DNA from: Clostridiales bacterium
GTDB taxonomy: Bacteria > Bacillota > Limnochordia > Darwinibacteriales > B1SED10-159
Direction of reading: 5' to 3'
Assembly (NCBI GenBank): GCA_003559095.1
Contig: PWMW01000264.1
Coordinates: 29,065-93,064, forward strand
DNA length: 64,000 nucleotides
Positions within the stretch are counted from its first letter, which is position 1; every line of letters starts with the position of its first letter. A model generated the notes under the pieces. That model searched no databases and was not told the DNA's origin. It was given only the letters and a program-made list of their open reading frames with translations. Both the position numbers and the translations under genes were made by a program. Positions 26,686 through 35,983 of this stretch are shown here, one piece after another.

Positions 26686-27073
26686 AGTACCCCTCCCTCC
26701 CTTTGCTACCTTTTTCGAGAACTACATCATAGAAGTATTCTCGTTTTCCCCATAATTCCCTGCAAAAAAGGTTATAAATAAAACGTTATCTTAAGCCCGC
26801 TCCAGCAAAGTCAGCGCTGTAAGGACTGATGGCTGTTTCGCGCCGGCTGCGCTGGGACCCCTTATACATACTTTCGCTGCCGAGAACTCGGGTTGAGGGT
26901 ACCGCGTTCGACGCTATGCCCAAGGCCTATGACGCTCGGGCTAGGAATACGATTTCTCCCAGACCTGCTTTATTATACAACAAAATCCGCAGTAAGAAAA
27001 GGAAAGAATGAGTGAAAACACCAATCAGCCCCATCCTCCAGATTGCGGAACATCTATCGGTGGCCGTCTTCTG
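26686..27073. other. Intergenic region between oppD and the nicotinate phosphoribosyltransferase gene
   Basis: No gene recognised. The half next to oppD is AT-rich and carries a plausible minus-strand promoter around TTGCAG...GAGAAT, but the match is weak. The other half is GC-rich. It contains GAGGGTACCGCG (26895-26906) on the plus strand, part of a T-box-like core, but nothing on that strand follows it. Confidence 0.4.
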
Positions 27074-28108
27074 TCAAAGCCGTTGTTTTAAGCCTGGCGA
27101 CGGTGTGATGCCGGGAATTCTTCCCCGCTTGGCCACGGGGCGGCCTTCAACTTCCTTAATGTCCATGGTCATATCAATGGGAGAGGCAGCGGAGATGAAA
27201 CTTCCTACCCCAAAAGCATCGGCTCCGGCTTCGCTCAGTTCAGTGACGCGCTGCGGATCCAAGCCGCCGGATGCGAAAATCCGAACATGGGAGTAACCAG
27301 CTAGATCCAACTTGGCCCGCAGTTCACGGACCAGGCCCGGGGTGACACCGCCCCGTTCGCCCGGCGTATCCACGCGAATCCCCCGCAGATCGTCACCTAA
27401 GGCCTCGGCAACTCGCAGGGACTCCTCTACTTCATCTTTGAACGTATCGATGAGGATGGTGCGGGGAGTGGAGGCAGGCATTATCCGGTTGTAGACCTTG
27501 GCGGCCTGTACCGTGTCACCGGCGATCATAAACAAGGCATGGGGAACGGTTCCCACGGGCTCTTTCCCTGCCAGTTTCGCTCCGAGGATGCACGCTGCCC
27601 CGTCGGCGCCCCCGATGATAGCTGCTCGTTCCATCACTGGGGCCACAGCGGGATGGACATGGCGTGCTCCAAAGGCAAAGACAGGTTTTCCTTGGGCCGA
27701 CTGCTTGATGGTCCGGGCCGCGGTGGCCCAGCCGCTGGAACTGGCCAGAATACCCAAAATAGCGGTCTCGTAAATGCCAAAGTCACCATAGGCCCCTTTG
27801 ATGCGAAGTACGCATTGTTTGGCCTGAAACGGCTCGCCTTCGTCCAGCGCCCATACCTCCAAGTTTTGGTCCTGCAGCAGTCGGACAACCTCTTCTGTGC
27901 CTGCAAAGATGCCATCTTTGCGTCCAAATATCTCGGCAGTTACAACCGTCTTGTCTAAATCCATTTCGTGAAGAACTTCATTGGTGTTCACAAAGTAGAC
28001 ATCTGTGGTTAATCCGGCTCGAATCTCTTCTGCGGACGCCGAGAACATGACCCTAGGGCCTACTTTGAAATCCGCAGCATCTTGGGCGGTTTGCATCTTT
28101 TTGATCAA
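27074..28108 (-). CDS. Nicotinate phosphoribosyltransferase-type enzyme
   Basis: A 344-residue type II phosphoribosyltransferase that converts nicotinate and PRPP to nicotinate mononucleotide in NAD salvage. Visible family segments are GLTTDVYFVNTNEVL, TAEIFGRKDGIFAG, YGDFGIYETAILGILASSSGWATAARTI, FGARHVHPAVAPVMERAAIIGGADG and the phosphate-binding IFASGGLDPQRV...ADAFGVGSF. It has the short build of the archaeal/clostridial group. I choose the TTG at 28108 with AGGAG 8 bases upstream, because the track start reads through that site. It may be co-transcribed with the upstream transglycosylase gene. Confidence 0.88.
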   Translation of the reverse strand: MIKKMQTAQDAADFKVGPRVMFSASAEEIRAGLTTDVYFVNTNEVLHEMDLDKTVVTAEIFGRKDGIFAGTEEVVRLLQDQNLEVWALDEGEPFQAKQCVLRIKGAYGDFGIYETAILGILASSSGWATAARTIKQSAQGKPVFAFGARHVHPAVAPVMERAAIIGGADGAACILGAKLAGKEPVGTVPHALFMIAGDTVQAAKVYNRIMPASTPRTILIDTFKDEVEESLRVAEALGDDLRGIRVDTPGERGGVTPGLVRELRAKLDLAGYSHVRIFASGGLDPQRVTELSEAGADAFGVGSFISAASPIDMTMDIKEVEGRPVAKRGRIPGITPSPGLKQRL

Positions 28109-28129
28109 TGAACTTGCTCCTCTCAAGGT

Positions 28130-28684
28130 TCACCATGTTTCAGGGTAGATACTTTGGTAGAACTCCCATGTGTAAAACACGCGGCGCAGGTAGCGACGGG
28201 TCTCCGCGTAGGGAATCTCCTGCAGCGAGGCCATAGTCCCATCCCACGTTCCGTTCTCCAACCAACGGCGCACATTGCCTTGACCTGCATTGTACGCGGC
28301 CAGCCAACTGGCCGCTGTGGGAAGCTGGGTCCGCAGGTAATGAAGATACCACGTGCCCAAGGCAATGTTCACTGCAGGATCGAACACGTCGTCATGTTCT
28401 ATGGGGTGGTGCAGCTGGGTGGCTACCCAATCTGCCGTCTGCGGCATCAACTGCATCAGACCTTGGGCTCCGCGAGGTGAGACGGCGTCAGGCCGGAAAC
28501 TGCTTTCCACAGCGATCACAGCTGTAACGAGATATGGATCCAACGCCCAGAGATTGGCGTGATATCCGATTAGGTCTTCATAATACAACGGGAATGCTCG
28601 TTGGAGCAAGGGCTGCATACTGCAGCCGGTGGCTGTAACTAGGAGAAGAATGCCGAGGACGAACCTCTGCAGATAGGTGGCCAT
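28130..28684 (-). CDS. Lytic transglycosylase lipoprotein (SLT domain)
   Basis: A 184-residue cell-wall hydrolase. The N-terminus is a lipoprotein signal with lipobox VTATGC, so the mature protein is probably anchored to the outer face of the membrane. The SLT domain has the catalytic Glu in VTAVIAVESSFRPDAVSPRGAQGLMQLMP, followed by ALGTWYLHYL and SWLAAYNAGQGNVRRWL. It cleaves the glycan strand between MurNAc and GlcNAc. The start is uncertain among TTG 28705, GTG 28687 and ATG 28684, and I use the last. It follows mgsA closely. Confidence 0.92.
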   Translation of the reverse strand: MATYLQRFVLGILLLVTATGCSMQPLLQRAFPLYYEDLIGYHANLWALDPYLVTAVIAVESSFRPDAVSPRGAQGLMQLMPQTADWVATQLHHPIEHDDVFDPAVNIALGTWYLHYLRTQLPTAASWLAAYNAGQGNVRRWLENGTWDGTMASLQEIPYAETRRYLRRVFYTWEFYQSIYPETW

Positions 28685-28701
28685 CACCCCCTTCACTCCC
28701 C

Positions 28702-29073
28702 TCAACGTCTGGATCGTAGATGCTTGAGAATCAGTTGTCCGCCAGCGACGTTGGTGGCCACTGGAACATTGTGAACATCGCAGACCCGCAGCAGTGCAGT
28801 AATATCCGGTTCGTGAGGCTGGGCTGTCAATGGATCCCGCAGAAAGATCACAGCGGCAATATGCCCGGTGGCCACCTGGGACCCGATCATCTGGTCACCG
28901 CCGTACGGGCCCGACAAAACCCGCTCCACAGCAAGACTCGTAGCTGCGGCAATGCGCGTACCTGTGGTGCCAGTGGCTACCAACTGCCAATTCGCCAAAA
29001 GGCTCTCATGCTCTTGCACGAACTGAACCATGGTGTCTTTTTGCTTATCATGAGCGATTAAGGCGATTTTCAC
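28702..29073 (-). CDS. mgsA: Methylglyoxal synthase
   Basis: A 123-residue enzyme that converts dihydroxyacetone phosphate to methylglyoxal and phosphate, a bypass of lower glycolysis under phosphate limitation. It shows [18 protein letters not shown], the phosphate site [23 protein letters not shown] and the catalytic Asp in [16 protein letters not shown]. The start is GTG at 29073 behind GGAGGGAC. The first 25 bases overlap the end of coaE, so the two are coupled. The longer track ORF is not supported. Confidence 0.95.
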   Translation of the reverse strand: MKIALIAHDKQKDTMVQFVQEHESLLANWQLVATGTTGTRIAAATSLAVERVLSGPYGGDQMIGSQVATGHIAAVIFLRDPLTAQPHEPDITALLRVCDVHNVPVATNVAGGQLILKHLRSRR

Positions 29074-29644
29074 AAATGTCCCTCCAAAGCCCGCGGATTT
29101 GCGCATACGTTCGGTCCAAGGAACCCGAGTTGTCGATGACGGCATCAGCCAGGGCCACCTTCTTATCCAGCGGCCATTGACTGGCAATCCGCCGCTGCGC
29201 CTCTTCTGCTGTCAGCCCATCGCGCTCCCGCAAGCGATGCAGTTGCGTCTGGGGATCCACATACACTACCCAAATCGGCGTTAGAAATGTTTGGCAGCCG
29301 CTCTCAAACAGAAGTGGAACGTCAGCCACAACCGTACAGCCGTGTTTCTCCAACCGTTCTCCGTCATGTTGCAGCTGGGCGATGACCAGTGGATGGATAA
29401 TGGCCTCTAACTGTCCCTTGCGTTCCGCATCGGAGAATATGATGCTCGCAAGTCGTTTGCGGTCTAGGGAATCACCGTCCACCACCTCGGGAAAGGCGGC
29501 GGCCACCTGCTCAAAGCCAGCGGTCCCAGGGGCAATGACAGTCCGGGCGTACGCATCGGCATCCAGCACGCAGGCACCCAGAGAACGCAGGTACTGACTG
29601 ACTGTGGATTTTCCTGTGGCAATGCCGCCTGTTAAGCCGATCAC
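29048..29644 (-). CDS. coaE: Dephospho-CoA kinase
   Basis: A 198-residue P-loop kinase for the last step of coenzyme A synthesis. It starts [19 protein letters not shown] (P-loop), then [15 protein letters not shown], and contains [11 protein letters not shown] and the lid region [27 protein letters not shown] start. The polA-mutM-coaE order is a conserved Firmicutes arrangement. Confidence 0.95.
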   Translation of the reverse strand: MIGLTGGIATGKSTVSQYLRSLGACVLDADAYARTVIAPGTAGFEQVAAAFPEVVDGDSLDRKRLASIIFSDAERKGQLEAIIHPLVIAQLQHDGERLEKHGCTVVADVPLLFESGCQTFLTPIWVVYVDPQTQLHRLRERDGLTAEEAQRRIASQWPLDKKVALADAVIDNSGSLDRTYAQIRGLWRDICENRLNRS

Positions 29645-29690
29645 GGGATCACATCCCCTTCCGTCTCGTTCAAACTACCGCGGCCCTTGG

Positions 29691-30521
29691 TTAACTGGGC
29701 TGGCAGTTGGGGCAATAGTGACTGCTGCGGCCGGCGATGCTGATCCGTTCAATGGACCCAGAACAGTGTCGGCACTCTTCGCCAGTACGCCCGTACACCT
29801 GAAGGCGCTCTTGAAAGGATCCCGTTTGATCATAGCCTAAGCGAAAGTCCCGGAACGTTGTTCCTTCGTAGGCCAATGCGCTCTGCAGAATGTCTTTAAC
29901 ACACTGGGCTAAGGTGTCACATTCCTCGGCGTCCAGGCTCAGGCCCAAGCGCTGGGGATGAATACCTGCACAGTGCAGGCTCTCATCGGCGTAGATGTTT
30001 CCGATCCCTGCTACCACTGTTTGATTCAACAGCAGAGACTTGATGGGCGCTCGGCGCTGGTGGATCCTTTGGTGCAGAACAGAACCGGTCCACTTGCTGC
30101 TGGTGGGGTCCGGTCCGAGATTCGCCAATCCAGGTATCTCGGAAAGAAGCTGTTGATCGCCCACATAGATGGTCCCAAACCGCCGTGTATCTTGGAAGCA
30201 GAGACCCTGGCCGTTATCCAGTTGGAACCACGCTGAGCAGCGTTCCCCTGCTGGAGGGCCCAGCCCATCCACTACGAAGAGTCTTCCCGTCATGCGCAGG
30301 TGAACGATGATCATTCCCTGCGCACTCAACCAAAACACCAGATACTTACCTCGACGGGTGATATCATGGATGGTTCTTCCTATCAGTATCTGGCTGGCCG
30401 CCGCTGCTTCCATCAACGGCAGAACCCTGTGATCCAAGAACCTTGCGGTTACGATGCGTCGGTCAACAATCCTGGGCAGGAGGTATTGCCTTACGGTTTC
30501 AACTTCGGGCAACTCAGGCAT
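29691..30521 (-). CDS. mutM: Formamidopyrimidine-DNA glycosylase
   Basis: A 276-residue base-excision repair enzyme that removes 8-oxoguanine and nicks the strand. It opens with MPELPEVETVRQYL, where Pro2 is the catalytic N-terminal residue and Glu3 assists. The helix-two-turn-helix holds GIGNIYADESLHCAGIHPQR. The C-terminal zinc finger is CRHCSGSIERISIAGRSSHYCPNC. Length is typical. It follows polA after 14 bases, a functional pairing of lesion excision and gap filling. Confidence 0.97.
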   Translation of the reverse strand: MPELPEVETVRQYLLPRIVDRRIVTARFLDHRVLPLMEAAAASQILIGRTIHDITRRGKYLVFWLSAQGMIIVHLRMTGRLFVVDGLGPPAGERCSAWFQLDNGQGLCFQDTRRFGTIYVGDQQLLSEIPGLANLGPDPTSSKWTGSVLHQRIHQRRAPIKSLLLNQTVVAGIGNIYADESLHCAGIHPQRLGLSLDAEECDTLAQCVKDILQSALAYEGTTFRDFRLGYDQTGSFQERLQVYGRTGEECRHCSGSIERISIAGRSSHYCPNCQPS

Positions 30522-30535
30522 AGTGGCAACGTCCT

Positions 30536-33160
30536 TCAGTAAATTTCAATATGCTCCATCTCTTTCCAATTATCTCCTGCCTGTACATCCACATCTAGGG
30601 GTACGGATAGTTCCACAGCTGACCCCATCTCTTCCACCAGGATCTTTGCACACTGCTTCACCTCGGCCTCAGGAACTTCCAGAACTAGCTCGTCGTGCAC
30701 CTGCAACAGCAGCAGCGCCTCCGAGTTTTCGTCTTGCAGACGCTTGTGCACCCGCAGCATGGCCAACTTAATGATGTCTGCGGCGCTGCCCTGAATGGGC
30801 GAGTTCATGGCCGTTCTTTCGGCGAAACTGCGTTGGCTGTAGTTACGGGCCTTGATATCTGGCAGGTATCGCCGCCGATGAAGAATCGTGGTCACATAAC
30901 CTTGTTGGCGGGCTTCTTTTACCGTGCGATCCATATATTCCTTGATCTTGGGATAGCGCTGGAAATACTGGTCGATGTAGTTTTGTGCCTTTTCCTGGGT
31001 GATCTTTGTGTTGCGAGCCAAGCCAAAGGCGGAGATGCCGTAGACGATACCAAAGTTGATGGCTTTCGCCGCACCTCGCTGCTCCTTGGTCACGTCCTCG
31101 GGAGCGACATTGAGGATTTCGGCGGCGGTTTGGGTATGGATATCCCTGCCATCGCTAAAGGCCTGCAGCATCTTTTCATCTTGGGCGATATGAGCCAACA
31201 CACGCAGTTCAATCTGGGAATAATCGGCAGCTAACAATTTGCGCCCTGCGGGCGCCACAAAGGCCTTGCGCAGATCCCTACCAGCCTCGGTGCGCACAGG
31301 AATGTTCTGGAGGTTGGGATTGGTGCTGCTGAGGCGCCCGGTGGCGGTGACCGTCTGGTTGAACGTGGTGTGGATACGCTGGGTATCCTTGTGTATTAGT
31401 TGTCCTAATGCATCGGCATACGTTGATTTCAACTTGGATATCTGCCGAAACTCAAGAATCTTGGCCACAATGGGGTGATCCTGCAGTTCCTCTAGGACTT
31501 CTGCACTGGTGGAAGGTCCGGTCTTGGTCCGCTTAATGACGGGAAGCTCTAACTTTTCGAATAGAATCTTGCCCAGTTGCTTCGGGGAGTTAATATTGAA
31601 TGTTTCGCCGGCCATCTCATGGATTTCGTCGGTTAACTTGTCCAAACGCTTGGCCATAGTCTGGGAAAGATCCTCGAGATGCTTGGGATCTACGGCGATA
31701 CCGTGGTATTCCATTTCACTGAGAATCCTTGCCAAGGGCAATTCCACATCATGGTAGAGCTCCCAAAGCTCATCGGTCCTCAGCGACTCTTCGAGTATGG
31801 ATGCCAGTTCCTCCATACGAACGGCTTGGGCCGCCAAGGCTTCCGGTTCCGAACCAGCCGCCACCGGGGGCCGACCACCAAAGCGCTGGCTGAGGCTGTC
31901 GAGATCGGTGGGCGCGGCGGGGTCAAGAACGTACGCTGCCAACACACCGTCCACGTGCAGGCAGCAGGGAACGTCCAAGGTCACCGTGGAACGCAGCCAC
32001 TCCTTGGCGTCCGGGCACACGAGACGCACATCCGCGGAGGCTGCCTTGAACAACCTCTGCCAGCCCTCGGCCGGTGTATCTCCGTCGAGATACCATGCCT
32101 TACCGCTGGCGACCACCATGACGCTCTCCATGCCGCAGTCCGGTGCATGTCCAGTTACGTTGGGCGCACAGGATATGAGGTCTTGCTGGGCCAGGAACTC
32201 TTGGAATTCGGCCAGTGATTCCTCGCTGACCTTGATCCAGGTGCCCGCAGTGGTCTCTGCCGCGCTGTTGGTCTCAGTGTCCCTTTGCTCCCAGCCGAAG
32301 ATCTCCGGAAGCTTGGGGAGCAGTGAGCGAAATTCCAGGCGCACAAACATCTGCTCCAGTTCGCCCCGCTGCGGCTCGATGGACCGCTGCATATCCATGT
32401 CCAAGGGTACATCCCGTCGGATTTGTGCCAGCGAACGGCTCATGAATGCTTGGTCCTTATTGTCCACCAAGCGCTCCTTGAGCTTGCCTTTCTGGTCTTC
32501 AATGTGCTCGTAGAGTTCTTCGAGATTGGCATATTGAGCCAGCAGTTTCATGGCTGTTTTTTCACCAACACCACGGACACCGGGGATATTATCGGAGCTG
32601 TCACCCATAAGGCCTTTCAGTTCCGGAACTTGCTCCGGATCCAGGCTATAGCCCTCCCGAAGACGCTGGAGGTCCACCATGTCAACATCCTTCTTGCCTG
32701 GTCTGGTCAGCATGACAGTCACGTGCTGGGATACTAACTGCAGGGCATCCCGATCACTGGTGACAATGACTGCTTCATTCCCTTGTTGTTCGGCAAGGTA
32801 AGCAGCGGTTCCGATGATGTCGTCGGCTTCATAACCTTCCAGTTCCAGGCGGGGAATGCCAAAACGATCCAGCAGTTCCTTGAGCAGCCCCACTTGGGGG
32901 CGCAGTTCCTCGGGCATTTTTTCACGAGTGGCTTTGTATTCCTCGTACGCCTCATGACGGAAGGTTGGTGCTGAAACGTCAAATGCCACATAAAGACTGT
33001 CCGGTTTGTACTCTTCAAGAAGACGGAACAGCGTTACCGTAAAGCCATACACCGCATTGGTGTATTCCCCTTGGGTGGTGGTCAGGACAGGCAGCGCATG
33101 GAAGGCACGATGAAGTAAGCTGTGGCCATCGAGCAGAAATATTCGTTTACTCACAGTCAT
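30536..33160 (-). CDS. polA: DNA polymerase I
   Basis: An 874-residue repair and Okazaki-fragment polymerase. The N-terminal 5'-3' exonuclease is intact (LLDGHSLLHRAFHALP; GYEADDIIGTAAYL; GLMGDSSDNIPGVRGVGEKTA). The middle 3'-5' exonuclease-like domain (about 315-470) shows no DxE-type active site and looks inactive, as in Bacillus relatives. The polymerase part has AADYSQIELRVLAHI, the O-helix KAINFGIVYGISAFGL and LLLQVHDELVLEVP. I start at ATG 33160. A GTG at 33154 has better spacing to GAGGG and is also possible. Confidence 0.97.
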   Translation of the reverse strand: MTVSKRIFLLDGHSLLHRAFHALPVLTTTQGEYTNAVYGFTVTLFRLLEEYKPDSLYVAFDVSAPTFRHEAYEEYKATREKMPEELRPQVGLLKELLDRFGIPRLELEGYEADDIIGTAAYLAEQQGNEAVIVTSDRDALQLVSQHVTVMLTRPGKKDVDMVDLQRLREGYSLDPEQVPELKGLMGDSSDNIPGVRGVGEKTAMKLLAQYANLEELYEHIEDQKGKLKERLVDNKDQAFMSRSLAQIRRDVPLDMDMQRSIEPQRGELEQMFVRLEFRSLLPKLPEIFGWEQRDTETNSAAETTAGTWIKVSEESLAEFQEFLAQQDLISCAPNVTGHAPDCGMESVMVVASGKAWYLDGDTPAEGWQRLFKAASADVRLVCPDAKEWLRSTVTLDVPCCLHVDGVLAAYVLDPAAPTDLDSLSQRFGGRPPVAAGSEPEALAAQAVRMEELASILEESLRTDELWELYHDVELPLARILSEMEYHGIAVDPKHLEDLSQTMAKRLDKLTDEIHEMAGETFNINSPKQLGKILFEKLELPVIKRTKTGPSTSAEVLEELQDHPIVAKILEFRQISKLKSTYADALGQLIHKDTQRIHTTFNQTVTATGRLSSTNPNLQNIPVRTEAGRDLRKAFVAPAGRKLLAADYSQIELRVLAHIAQDEKMLQAFSDGRDIHTQTAAEILNVAPEDVTKEQRGAAKAINFGIVYGISAFGLARNTKITQEKAQNYIDQYFQRYPKIKEYMDRTVKEARQQGYVTTILHRRRYLPDIKARNYSQRSFAERTAMNSPIQGSAADIIKLAMLRVHKRLQDENSEALLLLQVHDELVLEVPEAEVKQCAKILVEEMGSAVELSVPLDVDVQAGDNWKEMEHIEIY

Positions 33161-33228
33161 CCCTCGTTTCTCTCCTTCTAATTCCACGCCGTCCCGCAAA
33201 AACCTGCAAGTGGCAATGTTACAGGAAA

Positions 33229-33256
33229 GGACCCCCGCCTGCGTGGCCGGGGGCCC
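33229..33256 (-). terminator. Terminator between nrdJ and polA
   Basis: GGCCCCCG and CGGGGGTC form a GC-rich stem across GCCACGCAGG, followed on the minus strand by TTTCCTGT. It lies just after the short nrdJ-tail ORF and before polA. Confidence 0.65.
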
Positions 33257-33265
33257 ACATTGTGT

Positions 33266-33376
33266 TTAGCCGCAGCGGCTGAAGCCGCAGTCTAGGCAGG
33301 TGTCACAGCCGTTCTCATGTTTGAGACGGCTGCCGCCGCATTCAGGGCAGGCGGCACTTCCACTGAACAGGTCCAT
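33266..33376 (-). CDS. Detached C-terminal cysteine tail of class II ribonucleotide reductase
   Basis: Too short for the ORF track. An ATG at 33376 opens a 36-residue ORF with CPECGGSRLKHENGCDTCLD followed by CGFSRCG. That is the zinc-ribbon and redox-Cys tail normally fused to NrdJ. It is in the same frame as nrdJ, and the nrdJ TAA (33391-33389) is only five codons upstream. Either it is translated separately by re-initiation (a weak AACAGG lies before the ATG) or by stop readthrough, or the TAA is a mutation or sequence error. The tail cysteines re-reduce the active-site disulfide in class II enzymes, so they should matter. Confidence 0.75.
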   Translation of the reverse strand: MDLFSGSAACPECGGSRLKHENGCDTCLDCGFSRCG

Positions 33377-33388
33377 GGAAGCGGCCTG

Positions 33389-35557
33389 TTAAACGTGGAC
33401 GGGATCCGCTGGTGCGCTGGGGATCACTTCCGAATCCAAGAACGGAAGCGGCGGCTGCGCGCTGCGTTCTTGAATGTAGCGGTCGATGACATTGGCGATG
33501 GCATCAGGACAAGAAAGGATCAGCTTCCCGTCCTGCCACATAGGATGCGGGCAGCGGATTCCCCGCATTTGGCGGGCGATTTGGCTCGGTTCCACGCCAG
33601 AACGCAGGGACAACGACATGAGGCGGGCAGTGGCTTCTGAGAATGCTGCTGCACAGCCCCCGGCTTTGCCGATGGTGGTAAAGATTTCACAGATTCCCTC
33701 TTCATCTTCGTTGATGGTCACATAGAGGGTTCCGCAGCCGGTCTTGACTCGCTCCGTCTGTCCTCGGGTAACCCGGGGCCGCCGCCGGGGGTTGTGGGTT
33801 CCGGCGCGCTCCGGCTTGCCATTGACGGAGATCTGTGCGTCCTTTTGCTCCTTTTTCGTGCCGACTGTAAGCACTTCACCTTCACGGGAGCCGGAGCGAT
33901 AGACGGTTACACCCTTGCATCCAAGCTCATACGCCAGCTGGTATACCTGCTTAATATCTTCGCGCGTGGCTGTGGCCGGGAAGTTAACCGTCTTGGAAAC
34001 AGCATTGTCTGTGAAATCCTGGAACGCTGCCTGCATTCGAATGTGCCACTCGGGAGTAATGTCGTGGGCTGTGACAAAGACGCGCTGCAGATCCTCAGGA
34101 ATGGCATCCATGCCTTGGATGCTGCCGCGTTGGGCCACCTCTTCCATGAGCTCTTCGCTGTAGAGATCGCGCTCTTTCATAATGGCCTCAAACAGCGGGT
34201 TGACCTCAAGGAGCCGGTCATTGTCCATCACGTTGCGAGTAAAGGCCAGAGCGAACAAAGGCTCCACGCCGCTGGACGCCCCAGCGATAATGGAAATGGT
34301 TCCCGTGGGGGCAATGGTGGTGACGGTGGAATTGCGCAGGGCAATACCTTTTGCCTCCCAGGCGCTGCCGGGATGGTTGGGAAATACGCCTCGTTCTTCC
34401 GCCAACTCCTGCGATGCCTCATGGGCCTTTATCTGGATGAACTCCATGACCTGACGGCCGAAGGCCACACCTTCCTCGCTGTTATATGCCAAGCCTTTGC
34501 GGATCAAGGCATCGGCAAAGCCCATGACACCCAAACCGATCTTACGGTTGCCTTTTGTCATGGTCTCGATGGCCTTGACAGGATAATTGTTAGCGTCCAC
34601 AACATTGTCCAAAAAGCGCACAGCTATCCGCGTAACTTCCGTGAGGCGATCCCAATCCAGATCCCACGTGTCACCGGACTTCACCATAAAGTTGGCCAAG
34701 TTTAACGATCCAAGGTTGCAGCTTTCATTAGGAAGCAGGGGCTGTTCACCGCAGGGATTTGTGGCTTCGATGTCTCCGATATGTGGTGTGGGATTGGCTT
34801 TGTTGATGCGATCCAAGAAAACAATGCCCGGCTCACCATTTTTCCATGCCATATCAACAATAAGTTCAAAAACATCGCGGGCATTGAGGTACTCCACGAC
34901 TTCATTGGATCTCGGGTTGACCAGCGGGTATTCTGCCCCAGCTTCAACCGCCTTCATGAAGTCTTCCGTGATGGCTACGGAAATGTTAAAGTTGGTAATC
35001 TCTTGGTTATCGGCCTTGCATTGGATAAATTCCATAATATCTGGATGATCCACGCGCAGAATTCCCATGTTGGCTCCCCGCCGCGTCCCACCCTGCTTAA
35101 CCGCCTCAGTGGCAGCGTTATAGCACTTAAGAAACGAAATAGGTCCACTGGCCACGCCGCCAGTACTGCGCACCCGGTCGCTTTTTGGACGCAGGCGCGA
35201 AAAGCTGAACCCAGTGCCGCCTCCGGACTTTTGGATCAGTGCCGTATCCTTCAATGTTTGAAAGATGCTGTCCATGGAGTCTTCTACGGGCAGAACAAAA
35301 CAGGCGGCCAACTGCTGCAGATCGCGGCCTGCATTCATCAACGTTGGGCTGTTCGGGACAAACTCGAGGGCATCCATGACCTGCCGGAACTGCTCTTGGA
35401 TTTCCTCCTGCTTTTCCGGTCCATACAAAGCTTCTACACTGGCCAAATTCTCGGCCACGCGGGCAATCATATCCTCCGGTGATTCTATGACTTGTCCATC
35501 TTTCTTCTTCAAGTACCGCCGTTCCAAGACGGTCCTTGCATTGTCGGAAACTCGCAT
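33389..35557 (-). CDS. nrdJ: Adenosylcobalamin-dependent (class II) ribonucleotide reductase
   Basis: A 722-residue enzyme making deoxyribonucleotides with a B12 radical, active with or without oxygen. It shows FVPNSPTLMNAG, the first active-site Cys in QLAACFVLP, SGGGTGFSFSRLRP, ATNPCGEQPLLPNESCNLGSLNL (radical Cys and Glu), IAPTGTISIIAG, and the C-terminal DUF-like region RPRVTRGQTERVKTGCGTLYVTINED. The product ends at a TAA just before the expected cysteine-rich tail, which continues in frame. The start is ATG 35557 behind AAGGGGC; a TTG lies directly before it. Cobalamin adenosyltransferase is encoded at 62 kb. Confidence 0.95.
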   Translation of the reverse strand: MRVSDNARTVLERRYLKKKDGQVIESPEDMIARVAENLASVEALYGPEKQEEIQEQFRQVMDALEFVPNSPTLMNAGRDLQQLAACFVLPVEDSMDSIFQTLKDTALIQKSGGGTGFSFSRLRPKSDRVRSTGGVASGPISFLKCYNAATEAVKQGGTRRGANMGILRVDHPDIMEFIQCKADNQEITNFNISVAITEDFMKAVEAGAEYPLVNPRSNEVVEYLNARDVFELIVDMAWKNGEPGIVFLDRINKANPTPHIGDIEATNPCGEQPLLPNESCNLGSLNLANFMVKSGDTWDLDWDRLTEVTRIAVRFLDNVVDANNYPVKAIETMTKGNRKIGLGVMGFADALIRKGLAYNSEEGVAFGRQVMEFIQIKAHEASQELAEERGVFPNHPGSAWEAKGIALRNSTVTTIAPTGTISIIAGASSGVEPLFALAFTRNVMDNDRLLEVNPLFEAIMKERDLYSEELMEEVAQRGSIQGMDAIPEDLQRVFVTAHDITPEWHIRMQAAFQDFTDNAVSKTVNFPATATREDIKQVYQLAYELGCKGVTVYRSGSREGEVLTVGTKKEQKDAQISVNGKPERAGTHNPRRRPRVTRGQTERVKTGCGTLYVTINEDEEGICEIFTTIGKAGGCAAAFSEATARLMSLSLRSGVEPSQIARQMRGIRCPHPMWQDGKLILSCPDAIANVIDRYIQERSAQPPLPFLDSEVIPSAPADPVHV

Positions 35558-35983
35558 CAAACTGCCCCTTCCTACTAGATATACATCACTTGCAATAACT
35601 ATATACTATATGTTGCGTGATGATTCCTGCTAGTTCCCGAAAGATTTCTGAGTTTTTTCCAGAAGCGCGGCGTGGCTCTGGCACGCGCGGTGTCCCAAAG
35701 GCCACTGCAAACATGGCATGAGAACGCCAAACAGAAATCGGGCAATCCCGTTAGTTAGATTTCCGTTACCACGGACTTCCAAGATTGCTCTGCGACGAGA
35801 GTTGTAGACTGGACACCAAGATGCGTCTCCACTGGCTCCGGCGACCTGCCCAGGGCCAACACTGTGTAATGCTGCGAACCGCCGTGTGAACCATCGGCGG
35901 CTGGAGCGCAGGTCCAAAACCTGCCTCTTGCACGACCATTTTGCAGCGCATGCGGAAAAGTGCCTGGGTAACCGGAGCGTCCA
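35558..35983 (-). other. Upstream region of nrdJ, 426 bases without a clear gene
   Basis: The part next to nrdJ is AT-rich with a repetitive core (AACATATAGTATATAGTTAT on the minus strand) that could hold the -10 and an NrdR-type site, but it does not match the NrdR box well. I found no cobalamin-riboswitch B12 box. A 72-codon ORF (35766-35984) starts at the ATG that overlaps the sfsA stop (TAATG). It has no recognisable domain and may be a gene remnant. Confidence 0.4.

Noticed and set aside
26895-26906. GAGGGTACCGCG, another partial T-box-like core
   Set aside because: It lies on the plus strand with no gene following on that strand, and the conserved TGG is missing.
35558-35983. Possible cobalamin riboswitch before nrdJ
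   Set aside because: No B12 box or the surrounding conserved stems were recognised on the minus strand.
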